Below, in pieces: positions 1-7,897 of a stretch of DNA of 28,564 nucleotides. The notes under the pieces are model-generated. The model searched no databases. It saw only the letters and a program-made list of their open reading frames with translations, and was not told the origin of the DNA. Source of the DNA: UBA11164 sp002420085. GTDB lineage: Bacteria; Pseudomonadota; Gammaproteobacteria; Xanthomonadales; Xanthomonadaceae. Within the stretch, counting starts at the first letter, position 1. Each line of letters starts with the position of its first letter. The stretch covers positions 1 to 28,564 of the forward strand of contig DALYLJ010000021.1 of NCBI GenBank assembly GCA_031976395.1, written 5' to 3'. A program made the position numbers and the translations under genes.

Positions 1-338
1 CCCCCTCGCTGGCTGCCCCTCGATCACGACTCGGCGCATGCCCATGCCCGCTGTCGTGCGAGTGCCGATGGAGCGGATGTGGTGTCCGGGGAATTCGTTG
101 CTGCCGCCATCCGACGCTGTGTCGCGTCGGACCGCTCGCCATCGTTGCCACCATCGAGAGCACCTGCCGAGCTTCGAGAACAGAGGTCGAAGCTGGGTGC
201 TACGTGGGGGTGGTGCGGCGAGGGGCCATGCGAGTCGATGACTCGAAGGCCGTGTTACCGAGCGAATCGGCTTGATTTGAATGGATTGGGTCGCAACTTC
301 TGCCCGACATTCTGCGATGGGCTGGTAAGATTGGCGGC
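1..338. other. Left-edge region without a recognisable gene
   Basis: I see no convincing coding region here. The open frames present are short, basic and compositionally odd (rich in Arg, Ser and Pro), as expected of chance frames in GC-rich DNA, and none resembles a known family. The last 35 bases carry a promoter-like element for the HAD phosphatase that starts at 339. The region could also hold the upstream control region of a gene beyond the left edge, but nothing in the sequence identifies one. Confidence 0.6.
304..331 (+). promoter_or_regulatory. Candidate promoter of the HAD gene, leaderless geometry
   Basis: CCGACA at 304-309 (4 of 6 matches to TTGACA) is followed by a 16-base spacer and TAAGAT at 326-331. 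The hexamer is preceded by TGG, which fits the TGn of an extended -10. Seven bases separate the end of this -10 from the GTG at 339, so transcription would begin at or next to the start codon. There is no properly spaced Shine-Dalgarno sequence. This is a motif reading only. Confidence 0.4.
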
Positions 339-1052
339 GTGCATACTCGACCGCTCGCGCTGACCCTGGACCTCGACGATACGCTCTGGCCGATCTGGCC
401 GGTCATCGAACGTGCCGAGCAGGCATTGCACGAGTGGCTGTGTCGGCATCATCCGGAGACCGGCCAGCGCTGGCCGATCGCGGCGATGCGGGAATTGCGT
501 GCGCGGGTGCTGGCTGAGCGCCCCGATCTGGCACATGATCCGAGTGCGCTGCGGCGGTGTGCGCTGGAGATCGTGTTTGCCGAGCACGGTGGCGAGTCGG
601 CGGTCGAGGCGGCCTATGCGGTGTTCTTCGAGGCGCGCAATCGGGTCGATCTGTATCCGGATGTGCCGGAGGCGCTGGATCGTCTGTCGCGTGCCTGGCC
701 GCTGGCGGCGCTGACCAATGGCAATGCCGATATCACGCGGATTGGCTTGCACACGCATTTCGTGTTCAGCCTGAGTGCCCGCGATCATGGCGCGGCCAAG
801 CCAAGCCCATGCATCTTCCACGCGGCCTGCACGCGGCTCGGGGTGATGCCCGAGCAGGTGTTGCACGTCGGCGATGATCCCGATACCGATGTCTGTGGTG
901 CGCTGGCTGCGGGTCTGGCGACAGCCTGGATCAACCGCGACGGCAAGCCCTGGCCCTACCCCGATACGCCGCCGACGCTCGAATGCCGGAGTCTGGCCGA
1001 ACTCGCCGATCGGCTTTTGCCCTCTGTCCCTGCCCTTCGGACCCATGCATGA
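339..1052 (+). CDS. HAD-superfamily phosphatase (YigB-like)
   Basis: The 237-residue protein is a soluble HAD hydrolase. Motif I is LDLDDTLW with D11 (nucleophile) and D13 (acid/base). Motif II is LTNGN, the motif III lysine is in AAKPSP, and motif IV is HVGDDPDTD. Length and the N-terminal pattern resemble E. coli YigB (238 residues), a phosphatase of FMN and of the riboflavin intermediate 5-amino-6-(5-phosphoribitylamino)uracil. HAD substrates cannot be read reliably from sequence, so the substrate stays open. The GTG at 339 is the only plausible start because motif I begins about ten residues in. It lacks a spaced ribosome binding site and may be read from a leaderless transcript. Its TGA overlaps the ATG of the aminopeptidase (ATGA at 1049-1052), which suggests translational coupling. 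Confidence 0.85.
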   Translation: MHTRPLALTLDLDDTLWPIWPVIERAEQALHEWLCRHHPETGQRWPIAAMRELRARVLAERPDLAHDPSALRRCALEIVFAEHGGESAVEAAYAVFFEARNRVDLYPDVPEALDRLSRAWPLAALTNGNADITRIGLHTHFVFSLSARDHGAAKPSPCIFHAACTRLGVMPEQVLHVGDDPDTDVCGALAAGLATAWINRDGKPWPYPDTPPTLECRSLAELADRLLPSVPALRTHA

Positions 1053-2419
1053 GTCTGCCTGATTGCTTTCTGCCGCTGGATGCTGCGGCCGCTGCCATTC
1101 CCTTGACCCTGATCGAGCCTGGTGATTGGCCCGATCGGATCCCGGTCGATCGCCGGGCCCGACTGGTGGCACAGGGCTTTACCGGCAAGCCCGGGGCCTG
1201 GGCGGTGCTGACCGAGTCCACCGGGAGTGGGGCGGCATTCGCCTGTGTCGAGGACCGCGCCGATCCGCATGCGCTGGCGGTGCTGCCGTCCAGCCTGCCG
1301 GAGGGGGATTACCGACTTGTCGATTCGACCGGGCTGGATGCCGATGTCGTCTGCCTGGGTTGGGGCCTCGGCGGTTACCGCTTCGATCGCTACCGCACGG
1401 CGGAGCGGGCGCCGGCACGGCTGGCGATCCTGCCGGAAGCCCACCAGGCAGTGCTCGGGCTGGTCGAGGCCAGCCGTCAGGTTCGCGATCTGGTCAATAC
1501 TCCGACCCAGGACATGGGGCCGGCCGAGTTGGAGGCGACCGTGCGGGCACTGGCCGAGCAGCACGCGGCGCGGTTCCGGGTGATCGTCGGTGAGGACTTG
1601 CTGGTGCAGGGCTTTCCGGCGATCCATGCGGTCGGCCGGGCCAGCCATCGGGCACCGCGCCTGCTCGAACTGGAATGGGGCCTGCCCGAGCATCCGCTGG
1701 TGGCCGTGGTCGGCAAGGGCGTGTGTTTCGATACCGGCGGCCTGGACATCAAGGTGTCGTCGGGCATGCGCAACATGAAGAAGGACATGGGCGGTGCCGC
1801 CCATGCGATTGCGCTGGCGCGCCTGATCCTCGAACGGCGGCTGCCGGTCCGCGTGCGGCTGCTGGTGCCGGCGGTCGAGAATGCCATCGGTCCGGATGCC
1901 TATCGACCGGGCGAGGTGCTCGCCACCCGGGCCGGCGTGCGGGTCGAGATCGACAACACCGATGCCGAGGGGCGGGTGATCCTGTGTGATGCCCTGACCT
2001 ATGCCGGTGAGGCGAAGCCCGATCTGATGATCGATTTCGCGACCCTGACCGGTGCCGCCCGAATCGCGCTGGGTCCGGACCTGCCGGTGCTGTACTGCAA
2101 CGATGAACGTCTGGCTGCCGATTGCCTGGCCGCAGGCGAACGCAACCGTGATCCGCTCTGGCGGCTGCCGCTGTGGCGTCCCTATCGACGCTATCTCAAG
2201 AGCGGCATCGCCGATCTGGCCAATTCCGGGGCGTCGCGGATGGCCGGGTCGATCACGGCGGCGCTCTACCTCCAGCACTTCGTGCCGGACGGCGTTCCCT
2301 GGCTGCATGTCGATGTCTACGCCTGGTGCGATGGTGACCGTCCCGGCCACCCGGCCGGCGGTGAAGCCCAGGGCCTGCGGGCGCTGTTCGAATTGCTGCG
2401 GATGCGCTATCCGAACTGA
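1049..2419 (+). CDS. M17 family leucyl aminopeptidase
   Basis: This 456-residue cytosolic metallo-exopeptidase removes N-terminal residues from peptides. The C-terminal catalytic domain (about residues 140-456) has the full M17 set: K223 and D228 in GKGVCFDTGG, K235, D246 in KKDMGGAAH, and the signature NTDAEGRVIL with D305, E307 and R309. These bind two metal ions and position the substrate. Family members are usually hexamers of about 450-500 residues, so the length is normal. The ATG at 1049 overlaps the HAD stop codon. An in-frame start 66 bases upstream would add a Pro/Arg-rich stretch read from inside the HAD gene, so I reject it. It resembles the shorter LAP/PepB-like branch of Proteobacteria more than classic PepA, which is about 500 residues. 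Peptide turnover is the likely role. Confidence 0.92.
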   Translation: MSLPDCFLPLDAAAAAIPLTLIEPGDWPDRIPVDRRARLVAQGFTGKPGAWAVLTESTGSGAAFACVEDRADPHALAVLPSSLPEGDYRLVDSTGLDADVVCLGWGLGGYRFDRYRTAERAPARLAILPEAHQAVLGLVEASRQVRDLVNTPTQDMGPAELEATVRALAEQHAARFRVIVGEDLLVQGFPAIHAVGRASHRAPRLLELEWGLPEHPLVAVVGKGVCFDTGGLDIKVSSGMRNMKKDMGGAAHAIALARLILERRLPVRVRLLVPAVENAIGPDAYRPGEVLATRAGVRVEIDNTDAEGRVILCDALTYAGEAKPDLMIDFATLTGAARIALGPDLPVLYCNDERLAADCLAAGERNRDPLWRLPLWRPYRRYLKSGIADLANSGASRMAGSITAALYLQHFVPDGVPWLHVDVYAWCDGDRPGHPAGGEAQGLRALFELLRMRYPN

Positions 2420-2596
2420 GCCTGTCCGGCCTGACAGCCGTCACTCCCTGGCGACGCATGCGCTCCGTACACTGTCGATCCGGCCGATGTCCGGTCGGCA
2501 GAAGCCGCCCGGACCCTCGTGAGGCGCACACGGGTGCAATCCGCCGGTGACCCTCGATCGCTGTACACGCCCCCTCTCCGAGCCTGTGGCATCGTC

Positions 2597-3811
2597 ATGA
2601 CCGACCCGAAATCCCTGTTGCAACAGTTGAAAATCGACCGTACTGCGCCGAGCCGTCGCGTGCGCCGCTGGCCCTGGCTGGTCGCGGCGATCGCGGTTGT
2701 CGCGATCGTCTGGGCCATCGGTTCGGGACGGCCGATCGAGGTCGAGGTGGCCAGTGCGCGGGCCGCTGCGGAATCCGGTCCGATCTCGGTGTTGGATGCC
2801 TCCGGTTACGTCACGGCCCGTCGGCTGGCGACCGTGTCGTCGAAGATCACCGGCAAGGTTCGCGAGGTCCACATCGAGGAAGGCCAGCGGGTCGAGGCCG
2901 GGCAGGTACTCGCCTACCTTGATGATGTCGATGCCCAGGCACAACTGGCGCTCAGTCAGGCCCAGGCTGATGCCGCACGTGCCCAGTTGGGTGAGGTCGA
3001 GGCCAATCTGGCACTCGCCGAACGGACCCTGGCCCGGCAGCGCAGTCTGGTCGCGCAACGGCTGGTTGCGCAGTCGGCACTCGATCAGGCCCAGGCCGAG
3101 CACGATGCCCTGGTCGCTCGGCGGACCAGTGTCCGGCGGCAGATCGACAGTGCCGAACGCGGCCTGGAAGTGGCCCGCATCGGGGTCGAGAACACGGTGA
3201 TCCGGGCGCCGTTCGCCGGCATCGTGATCGCCAAGGCGGCCCAGCCTGGCGAGATGATCTCGCCGATCTCGGCCGGCGGCGGGTTCACCCGCACCGGCAT
3301 CGGCACGATCGTCGATATGGACTCGCTGGAAGTCGAGGTCGATGTCAATGAAGCCTACATCGGCCGGGTTCAGCCCGGCCAGCCGGTGGAATCGGTGCTC
3401 AATGCCTATCCGGAGTGGCGGATTCCTGGTCGGGTGATCGCGATCATTCCGGCGGCCGATCGCAGCAAGGCGACCGTGCGTGTGCGGATCGGACTCGACA
3501 GCGACGATCGCCGGATCGTGCCCGACATGGGTGTTCGGGTCAGCTTCCTGGACGAACCCGACCCGAACGCGGCCGCACTGGCCGGGGCCTGGGTTCCGAG
3601 TCGGGCGATCGTCGGCAATGGTCCGGACACGAGCGTGTTCGTGATCGAGGAGGGCCGCGTCCGGCGGGTCGCGATCGATCCCGGTCCGGAGCGCGACAGC
3701 GATCGACTGGCCCGTTCCGGTCTGAGTGGCGGTGAGACGGTCGTGCTGTCGCCGCCGGATGGACTGGAAGACGGCGATCCGGTGCGCAGCCAGGCGCCCC
3801 GCTCGCCATGA
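2597..3811 (+). CDS. Periplasmic adaptor (HlyD/MacA-type) of an ABC exporter
   Basis: This 404-residue membrane fusion protein has a cytoplasmic N-terminus, one membrane anchor at about residues 24-44 (WPWLVAAIAVVAIVWAI), and a biotinyl-lipoyl half-motif around ITGKVREVHIEEGQRV. A long Ala/Gln/Glu-rich coiled-coil hairpin spans about residues 110-200, followed by the returning lipoyl half (APFAGIVIAKAAQPGEMI) and beta-barrel and membrane-proximal domains. Such adaptors bridge an inner-membrane transporter to a TolC-like outer-membrane channel. No TolC homologue lies in the window. The ATG at 2597 fits related proteins (MTDPKSLLQQL). A GTG 78 bases upstream would add an unlikely leader. Its TGA overlaps the ATG of the ATPase gene, so the two are coupled. 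The cargo is unknown. Confidence 0.88.
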   Translation: MTDPKSLLQQLKIDRTAPSRRVRRWPWLVAAIAVVAIVWAIGSGRPIEVEVASARAAAESGPISVLDASGYVTARRLATVSSKITGKVREVHIEEGQRVEAGQVLAYLDDVDAQAQLALSQAQADAARAQLGEVEANLALAERTLARQRSLVAQRLVAQSALDQAQAEHDALVARRTSVRRQIDSAERGLEVARIGVENTVIRAPFAGIVIAKAAQPGEMISPISAGGGFTRTGIGTIVDMDSLEVEVDVNEAYIGRVQPGQPVESVLNAYPEWRIPGRVIAIIPAADRSKATVRVRIGLDSDDRRIVPDMGVRVSFLDEPDPNAAALAGAWVPSRAIVGNGPDTSVFVIEEGRVRRVAIDPGPERDSDRLARSGLSGGETVVLSPPDGLEDGDPVRSQAPRSP

Positions 3812-4503
3812 CCGCCCCGCTGGTCGAAATTCGCGGTCTGTCGAAAGCCTACGTGCGCGGCAACCAGCGCATCGAGGTTCTGCATGGCATCGATCTGGAC
3901 ATTCCGGACGGCGATTTCGTCGCGCTGATGGGACCATCCGGGTCGGGCAAGACCACCTTGCTGAATCTGATCGGTGGCATCGACACGCCGAGTGCCGGCC
4001 TGCTGACCGTGGCCGGCCAGCGGATCGATACCCTCGACGGCGATACGTTGGCGGCCTGGCGGGCGGCCACGGTCGGTTTCATCTTCCAGAGCTACAACCT
4101 GATGCCGGTGCTGAGCGCCCGCAAGAACGTTGAACTGCCCCTGCTGCTGGTCGATATGAGCGCGAGCGAGCGGCGCCGTCGTGCCGACATCGCCCTGACC
4201 CTGGTCGGTCTGGCCGATCGTGCCGGCCACAAGCCGAACGAACTCTCCGGCGGTCAGCAGCAGCGGGTGGCGATCGCCCGTGCCCTGGTGTCCGATCCGC
4301 GTCTGCTGATCTGTGATGAGCCGACCGGTGATCTCGATCGGCACACCGCCGACGAGATCCTGACCCTGTTGCAGAAGCTCAACCGGGAATTCGGCAAGAC
4401 CATCGTGATGGTCACCCACGATCCGAAGGCGGCCGAGTACGCCAGCCGGACCGTGCATCTGGACAAGGGCTTACTGGCTGATTCGGGGGTGTTCAGTGGC
4501 TGA
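3808..4503 (+). CDS. ABC exporter ATPase (MacB/LolD type)
   Basis: This 231-residue nucleotide-binding protein powers the two FtsX-type permeases downstream. Walker A is GPSGSGKT at 42-49, the Q-loop glutamine is near 94 (FIFQSYNLMP), and the signature is LSGGQ at 146-150. Walker B is LLICDE at 166-171, followed by the D-loop GDLD, and the switch histidine is H204. The FQSYNLMPVLSA sequence is typical of the LolD/MacB/FtsE group of mechanotransmission transporters. Its ATG overlaps the adaptor stop (ATGA at 3808-3811). The family includes peptide, antibiotic and lipoprotein systems, and the substrate cannot be inferred here. Confidence 0.93.
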   Translation: MTAPLVEIRGLSKAYVRGNQRIEVLHGIDLDIPDGDFVALMGPSGSGKTTLLNLIGGIDTPSAGLLTVAGQRIDTLDGDTLAAWRAATVGFIFQSYNLMPVLSARKNVELPLLLVDMSASERRRRADIALTLVGLADRAGHKPNELSGGQQQRVAIARALVSDPRLLICDEPTGDLDRHTADEILTLLQKLNREFGKTIVMVTHDPKAAEYASRTVHLDKGLLADSGVFSG

Positions 4504-4590
4504 AGTGGCCGACCGATTGCACGTGCTGACCGGTCGCCGCCGGCAGGGTGAATGGTCATCGGCGCTGACGAGCGATCGGGTCGGGCCGCC

Positions 4591-5742
4591 ATGAAATACC
4601 TGCATCTCATCCTGTCTGCCCTGTTGCGCAAGAAGACCCGGACCGGTCTGACCGTGCTGTCGCTGGCGGCCGCCTTCCTGTTGCTCGGGGTGCTGCAAGC
4701 GGTCAATTCGGTGCTGGCCGGCGGTGCCGATTTCCTGGGCGCCAATCGGCTGATCTCGCAGTCGCGGGTGAGCTTCACGCAACCGCTGCCGATGCGTCTG
4801 CTGCCGCAGATCGAGGCCATTCCTGGCGTCAAGCGGGTCGGGCATTCGCAGTTTTTCGGGGGCATCTATCAGGATGCCCGCAATTTCTTCCCGCAGTTCG
4901 CGGTCGATCCGCAGCGGCTGCGCGACACCTACCCGGAGTGGGTGATGTCGGAGGATGCCTGGCGGGCGTTCAAATCGACCCGCAATGGTGCGATCGCCGG
5001 CCGGCAACTCGCCGATCGCTTCGGCTGGAAGGTCGGCGACATCATTCCGCTCAACAGTTTCATCTGGACCCAGGCCGGGGGTGTGCGGACCTGGGAATGG
5101 CCGTTGGTCGGCATCTTCGATGGTCGCGATCAGGAATGGTCCGATCGGGCCGGGCTGATGTATCTCAACTACGGCTATTTCGACGAGGCGCGCTCGGGCG
5201 GCAAGGGGCTGGCCGGGGTGTTCGTGGTGCTGATCGCCGACCCCAACCAGGCCGAGCGGATCGCCGCCGACATCGATGCCCGGTTCGAGAACTCGACCGA
5301 GGAGACCAAGACCCAGAGCGAGCAGGAGTTCCAACTCGGCTTCCTGCGGCAATTGGGCGACATCGGCTTCATCGTCAATGCCATCTCGGGCGCGGTGTTC
5401 TTCACCATCCTGATCCTGACCGGCTACACGATGAGCCAGGCGGTGCGCGAGCGCATTCCCGAACTGGGGGTGCTCAAATGCCTTGGTTTCACCGATGCCA
5501 CGGTGCTGAGCCTGGTGCTGGCCGAGGCGCTGGTGCTGTGTCTGGTCGGTGCTGCGATCGGCATGGCGGCGGCACTGGCCGCGATCGCCGGTCTGCCGGC
5601 CGAGTACCGGGCGGTGCGGATCGGCGCCGATGTCTGGGCGGTGGTCGGGCTCAGTGTGGTCGTGCTGGCGGCGGCCACCGGCCTGCCCCCGGCCCTGCAT
5701 GGGATGCGCCTGAAGATCGTCGATGCACTGGCCGGACGATGA
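4591..5742 (+). CDS. FtsX/MacB-type ABC permease, first of two
   Basis: The 383-residue inner-membrane protein has the four-helix MacB layout. Helix 1 is at about residues 17-38, followed by a large periplasmic domain (about 40-255). Helices 2-4 begin near IGFIVNAISGAVFFTILIL, VLAEALVLCLVGAAIG and WAVVGLSVVVLAAATG. The conserved coupling segment between helices 2 and 3 reads ELGVLKCLGF. I chose the ATG at 4591 (MKYLHLILSALLRKKTR), which gives the short positively charged N-terminus usual for the family. A start at 4552 would add 13 residues and has an AGGG too close to it. The 87-base gap after the ATPase gene holds no gene. Its TGA overlaps the second permease start. Confidence 0.88.
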   Translation: MKYLHLILSALLRKKTRTGLTVLSLAAAFLLLGVLQAVNSVLAGGADFLGANRLISQSRVSFTQPLPMRLLPQIEAIPGVKRVGHSQFFGGIYQDARNFFPQFAVDPQRLRDTYPEWVMSEDAWRAFKSTRNGAIAGRQLADRFGWKVGDIIPLNSFIWTQAGGVRTWEWPLVGIFDGRDQEWSDRAGLMYLNYGYFDEARSGGKGLAGVFVVLIADPNQAERIAADIDARFENSTEETKTQSEQEFQLGFLRQLGDIGFIVNAISGAVFFTILILTGYTMSQAVRERIPELGVLKCLGFTDATVLSLVLAEALVLCLVGAAIGMAAALAAIAGLPAEYRAVRIGADVWAVVGLSVVVLAAATGLPPALHGMRLKIVDALAGR

Positions 5743-6926
5743 CCATGGCAATGATCAGACAGGTACGCGAAATCGTCTGGATGAACCTCCAGTCGATCCC
5801 GCAGCGGCTGGCCGCTTCGCTGGTCATCGTGGTCGGCATCGGCGGCGTGGTCGGCGTACTGGTGGCGATGCTGTCGATGTCGGCCGGGCTCGATCGAACC
5901 CTGACTGCGACCGGCCGGGATGACCGCGTGGTGGTCATTCGCGGCGGCAGCAACAGCGAGATTTCCAGTTTCCTCGATCGGGCATCGAGCACCCTGGTGC
6001 GCCAGGATCCGGCCCTGGCACGCGGCAGCGACGGCCTGCCGCTGGCGTCGGGTGAGTTGGTGGTGATCACCGAGGTTCCCCGCAAGGGCCAGCGCAGCGG
6101 AGCCAACGTCTCCCTGCGCGGGGTCGAGCCGACCGGATTCGCGCTGCGGCCGGAGATCACCCTGCTCGAAGGTCGGCGGTTCCGTCCGGGGTTGCGGGAA
6201 CTGATGGTCGGACGCGGGGCCCGCGCCCAGTTCGATGGTCTGGAGGTTGGCCGGACACTGCGCTTTCGGGGTTCGAGTTGGACCATCGTCGGGGTATTCG
6301 AGGCTGGCGATGCCCATGATTCCGAACTGTGGGCCGATGCCGAGTCGGTGCAGTCGGCCTTCCAGCGCAATGGTTATTCCTCGGTGCTGCTGCAACTGGC
6401 CAATCCCGATGCCTTTGAGGCGTTGAAGGCACGCCTGACCGGCGATCCGCAGTTGAACGTCGATGTCCAGCGCGAGCAGGAATATTTTGGCGCCCAGTCG
6501 GCCGGGCTGACGCGGCAGATCGGCTTTCTGACCGGGATCGTTGCCGCGATCATGGCTGTGGGTGCGTTGTTCGGTGCGCTCAACACGATGTACTCGGCGG
6601 TTTCGGCGCGGACGGTCGAGATCGGCACCCTGCGGGCGCTCGGCTTCGGGCGTCTGCCGGTGATCGCCTCGGTGATGGCGGAGTCGATGGTGCTGTCGAT
6701 GCTCGGCGGCGGAATCGGCTCCCTGGTCGCCTATGGCCTGTTCAACGGCTACTCGGTCTCGACCCTCGGTGGTGGCTTCACCCAGGTCGCATTCAATTTC
6801 GCGGTCACCCCGGGTCTGCTGCTCCAGGGCCTGAGCTGGGCGCTGGCGATCGGCTTCATCGGTGGCCTGTTGCCGGCGGTGCGGGCCGCCCGGCTGCCGG
6901 TCACGGCAGCACTGCGATCGAATTGA
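5739..6926 (+). CDS. FtsX/MacB-type ABC permease, second of two
   Basis: The 395-residue permease overlaps its partner by the ATGA at 5739-5742. It has one N-terminal helix (LAASLVIVVGIGGVVGVL), a periplasmic MacB-like core domain of about 240 residues, and three C-terminal helices beginning near IGFLTGIVAAIMAVGAL. The coupling segment is EIGTLRALGFG. It differs in sequence from the first permease, so the exporter is probably a heterodimer served by one ATPase and one adaptor rather than a MacB homodimer with fused ATPase. In this class the ATPase drives the periplasmic domains like a bellows. The stop is followed after one base by the RarD-like ATG, so rarD may share the transcript. Confidence 0.88.
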   Translation: MTMAMIRQVREIVWMNLQSIPQRLAASLVIVVGIGGVVGVLVAMLSMSAGLDRTLTATGRDDRVVVIRGGSNSEISSFLDRASSTLVRQDPALARGSDGLPLASGELVVITEVPRKGQRSGANVSLRGVEPTGFALRPEITLLEGRRFRPGLRELMVGRGARAQFDGLEVGRTLRFRGSSWTIVGVFEAGDAHDSELWADAESVQSAFQRNGYSSVLLQLANPDAFEALKARLTGDPQLNVDVQREQEYFGAQSAGLTRQIGFLTGIVAAIMAVGALFGALNTMYSAVSARTVEIGTLRALGFGRLPVIASVMAESMVLSMLGGGIGSLVAYGLFNGYSVSTLGGGFTQVAFNFAVTPGLLLQGLSWALAIGFIGGLLPAVRAARLPVTAALRSN

Positions 6927-6927
6927 A

Positions 6928-7842
6928 ATGAATCAGTCACTCGACCGTGGCGGTCTGCTGGCAGCCGCCTCCGCCTTCGTGCTCTGGGGGCTGTTTCCGC
7001 TCTACTGGGTATTGCTGAAAACGCTGCCGGCCATCCAGATCGTCGGACACCGGGTGGTTTGGTGTGCGCTGTTCGTGGGCGTGTGGCTGCACCATCGCGA
7101 GGGGATCGGTTGGCTGCGCCGATCGCTGGTCGATCCGAGGACGCTGCCGATCCTGCTGGCCAGCAGTGTGCTGATCAGCATCAACTGGGGCATCTACATC
7201 TGGGCGGTGCTGTCCGGTCGGGTGGTGGAGGCCAGCCTCGGTTATTTCATCAATCCACTGGTCAATGTGCTGATCGGGGTGATGCTGCTCGGTGAGCGTC
7301 TGAATCGTGCCCAGACCCTGGCGGTCGCGATTGCGGCGGTCGGGGTGCTCTGGCTGACCCTGCGACTCGGTACGCCACCCTGGGTGGCGCTGACCCTGGC
7401 CCTGAGCTTCGGGTTCTATGGCTATCTGCGCAAGAAGGTCGCAGTCGATGCCGTGCCGGGCCTGGCCATCGAGAGCCTGCTGCTGAGCGTGCCGGCGATC
7501 GGCTATCTGCTGTGGGCAGAAATCGGCGGGTTCGGGGTGTTTGGCCAGGGCGGCACCGGCGATCGGCTGTTGTTGGCGTTCGGTGGGGCCTTGACCGCCA
7601 TTCCGCTGATCGGCTTCGCCTACGGTGCGCGCCGGATTCCCTACTCGCTGGTCGGCATCCTGCAATACCTGGCGCCGACCCTGCAATTGCTGATCGGCGT
7701 GCTGCTGCTCGGTGAGCCATTCACCGGCGACCAGGCGATCGGCTTCGGCTGCATCTGGCTGGCCCTGGTGCTGTACGCCGGGGATGGCCTGCGGCGCAGT
7801 CGCAAGGCAGGTCGGGCCGCCGCACCGCCGCAATCGACCTGA
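6928..7842 (+). CDS. RarD-like EamA-family transporter
   Basis: The 304-residue, highly hydrophobic protein has about ten predicted membrane segments in two EamA repeats. The N-terminal pattern FVLWGLFPLYWVLLK and the internal SSVLISINWGIYIW are characteristic of RarD (DMT superfamily, about 296 residues in E. coli). It is an inner-membrane permease. E. coli RarD was named for chloramphenicol sensitivity, but its true substrate is not established. The ATG at 6928 lies one base after the permease stop, so expression is probably coupled to the ABC exporter genes even though a functional link is not evident. It converges on prc, with 55 bases between the two stop codons. Confidence 0.87.
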   Translation: MNQSLDRGGLLAAASAFVLWGLFPLYWVLLKTLPAIQIVGHRVVWCALFVGVWLHHREGIGWLRRSLVDPRTLPILLASSVLISINWGIYIWAVLSGRVVEASLGYFINPLVNVLIGVMLLGERLNRAQTLAVAIAAVGVLWLTLRLGTPPWVALTLALSFGFYGYLRKKVAVDAVPGLAIESLLLSVPAIGYLLWAEIGGFGVFGQGGTGDRLLLAFGGALTAIPLIGFAYGARRIPYSLVGILQYLAPTLQLLIGVLLLGEPFTGDQAIGFGCIWLALVLYAGDGLRRSRKAGRAAAPPQST

Positions 7843-7897
7843 GGCCGATCGGCGGCGGTCCGAGCCACGATCGATTGCCGGATCAGTCGATCGCCGA

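Noticed and set aside
4552..4590. Upstream ATG at 4552 for the first permease
   Set aside because: It adds 13 non-conserved residues. The AGGG before it is too close, and the family normally starts as from 4591.
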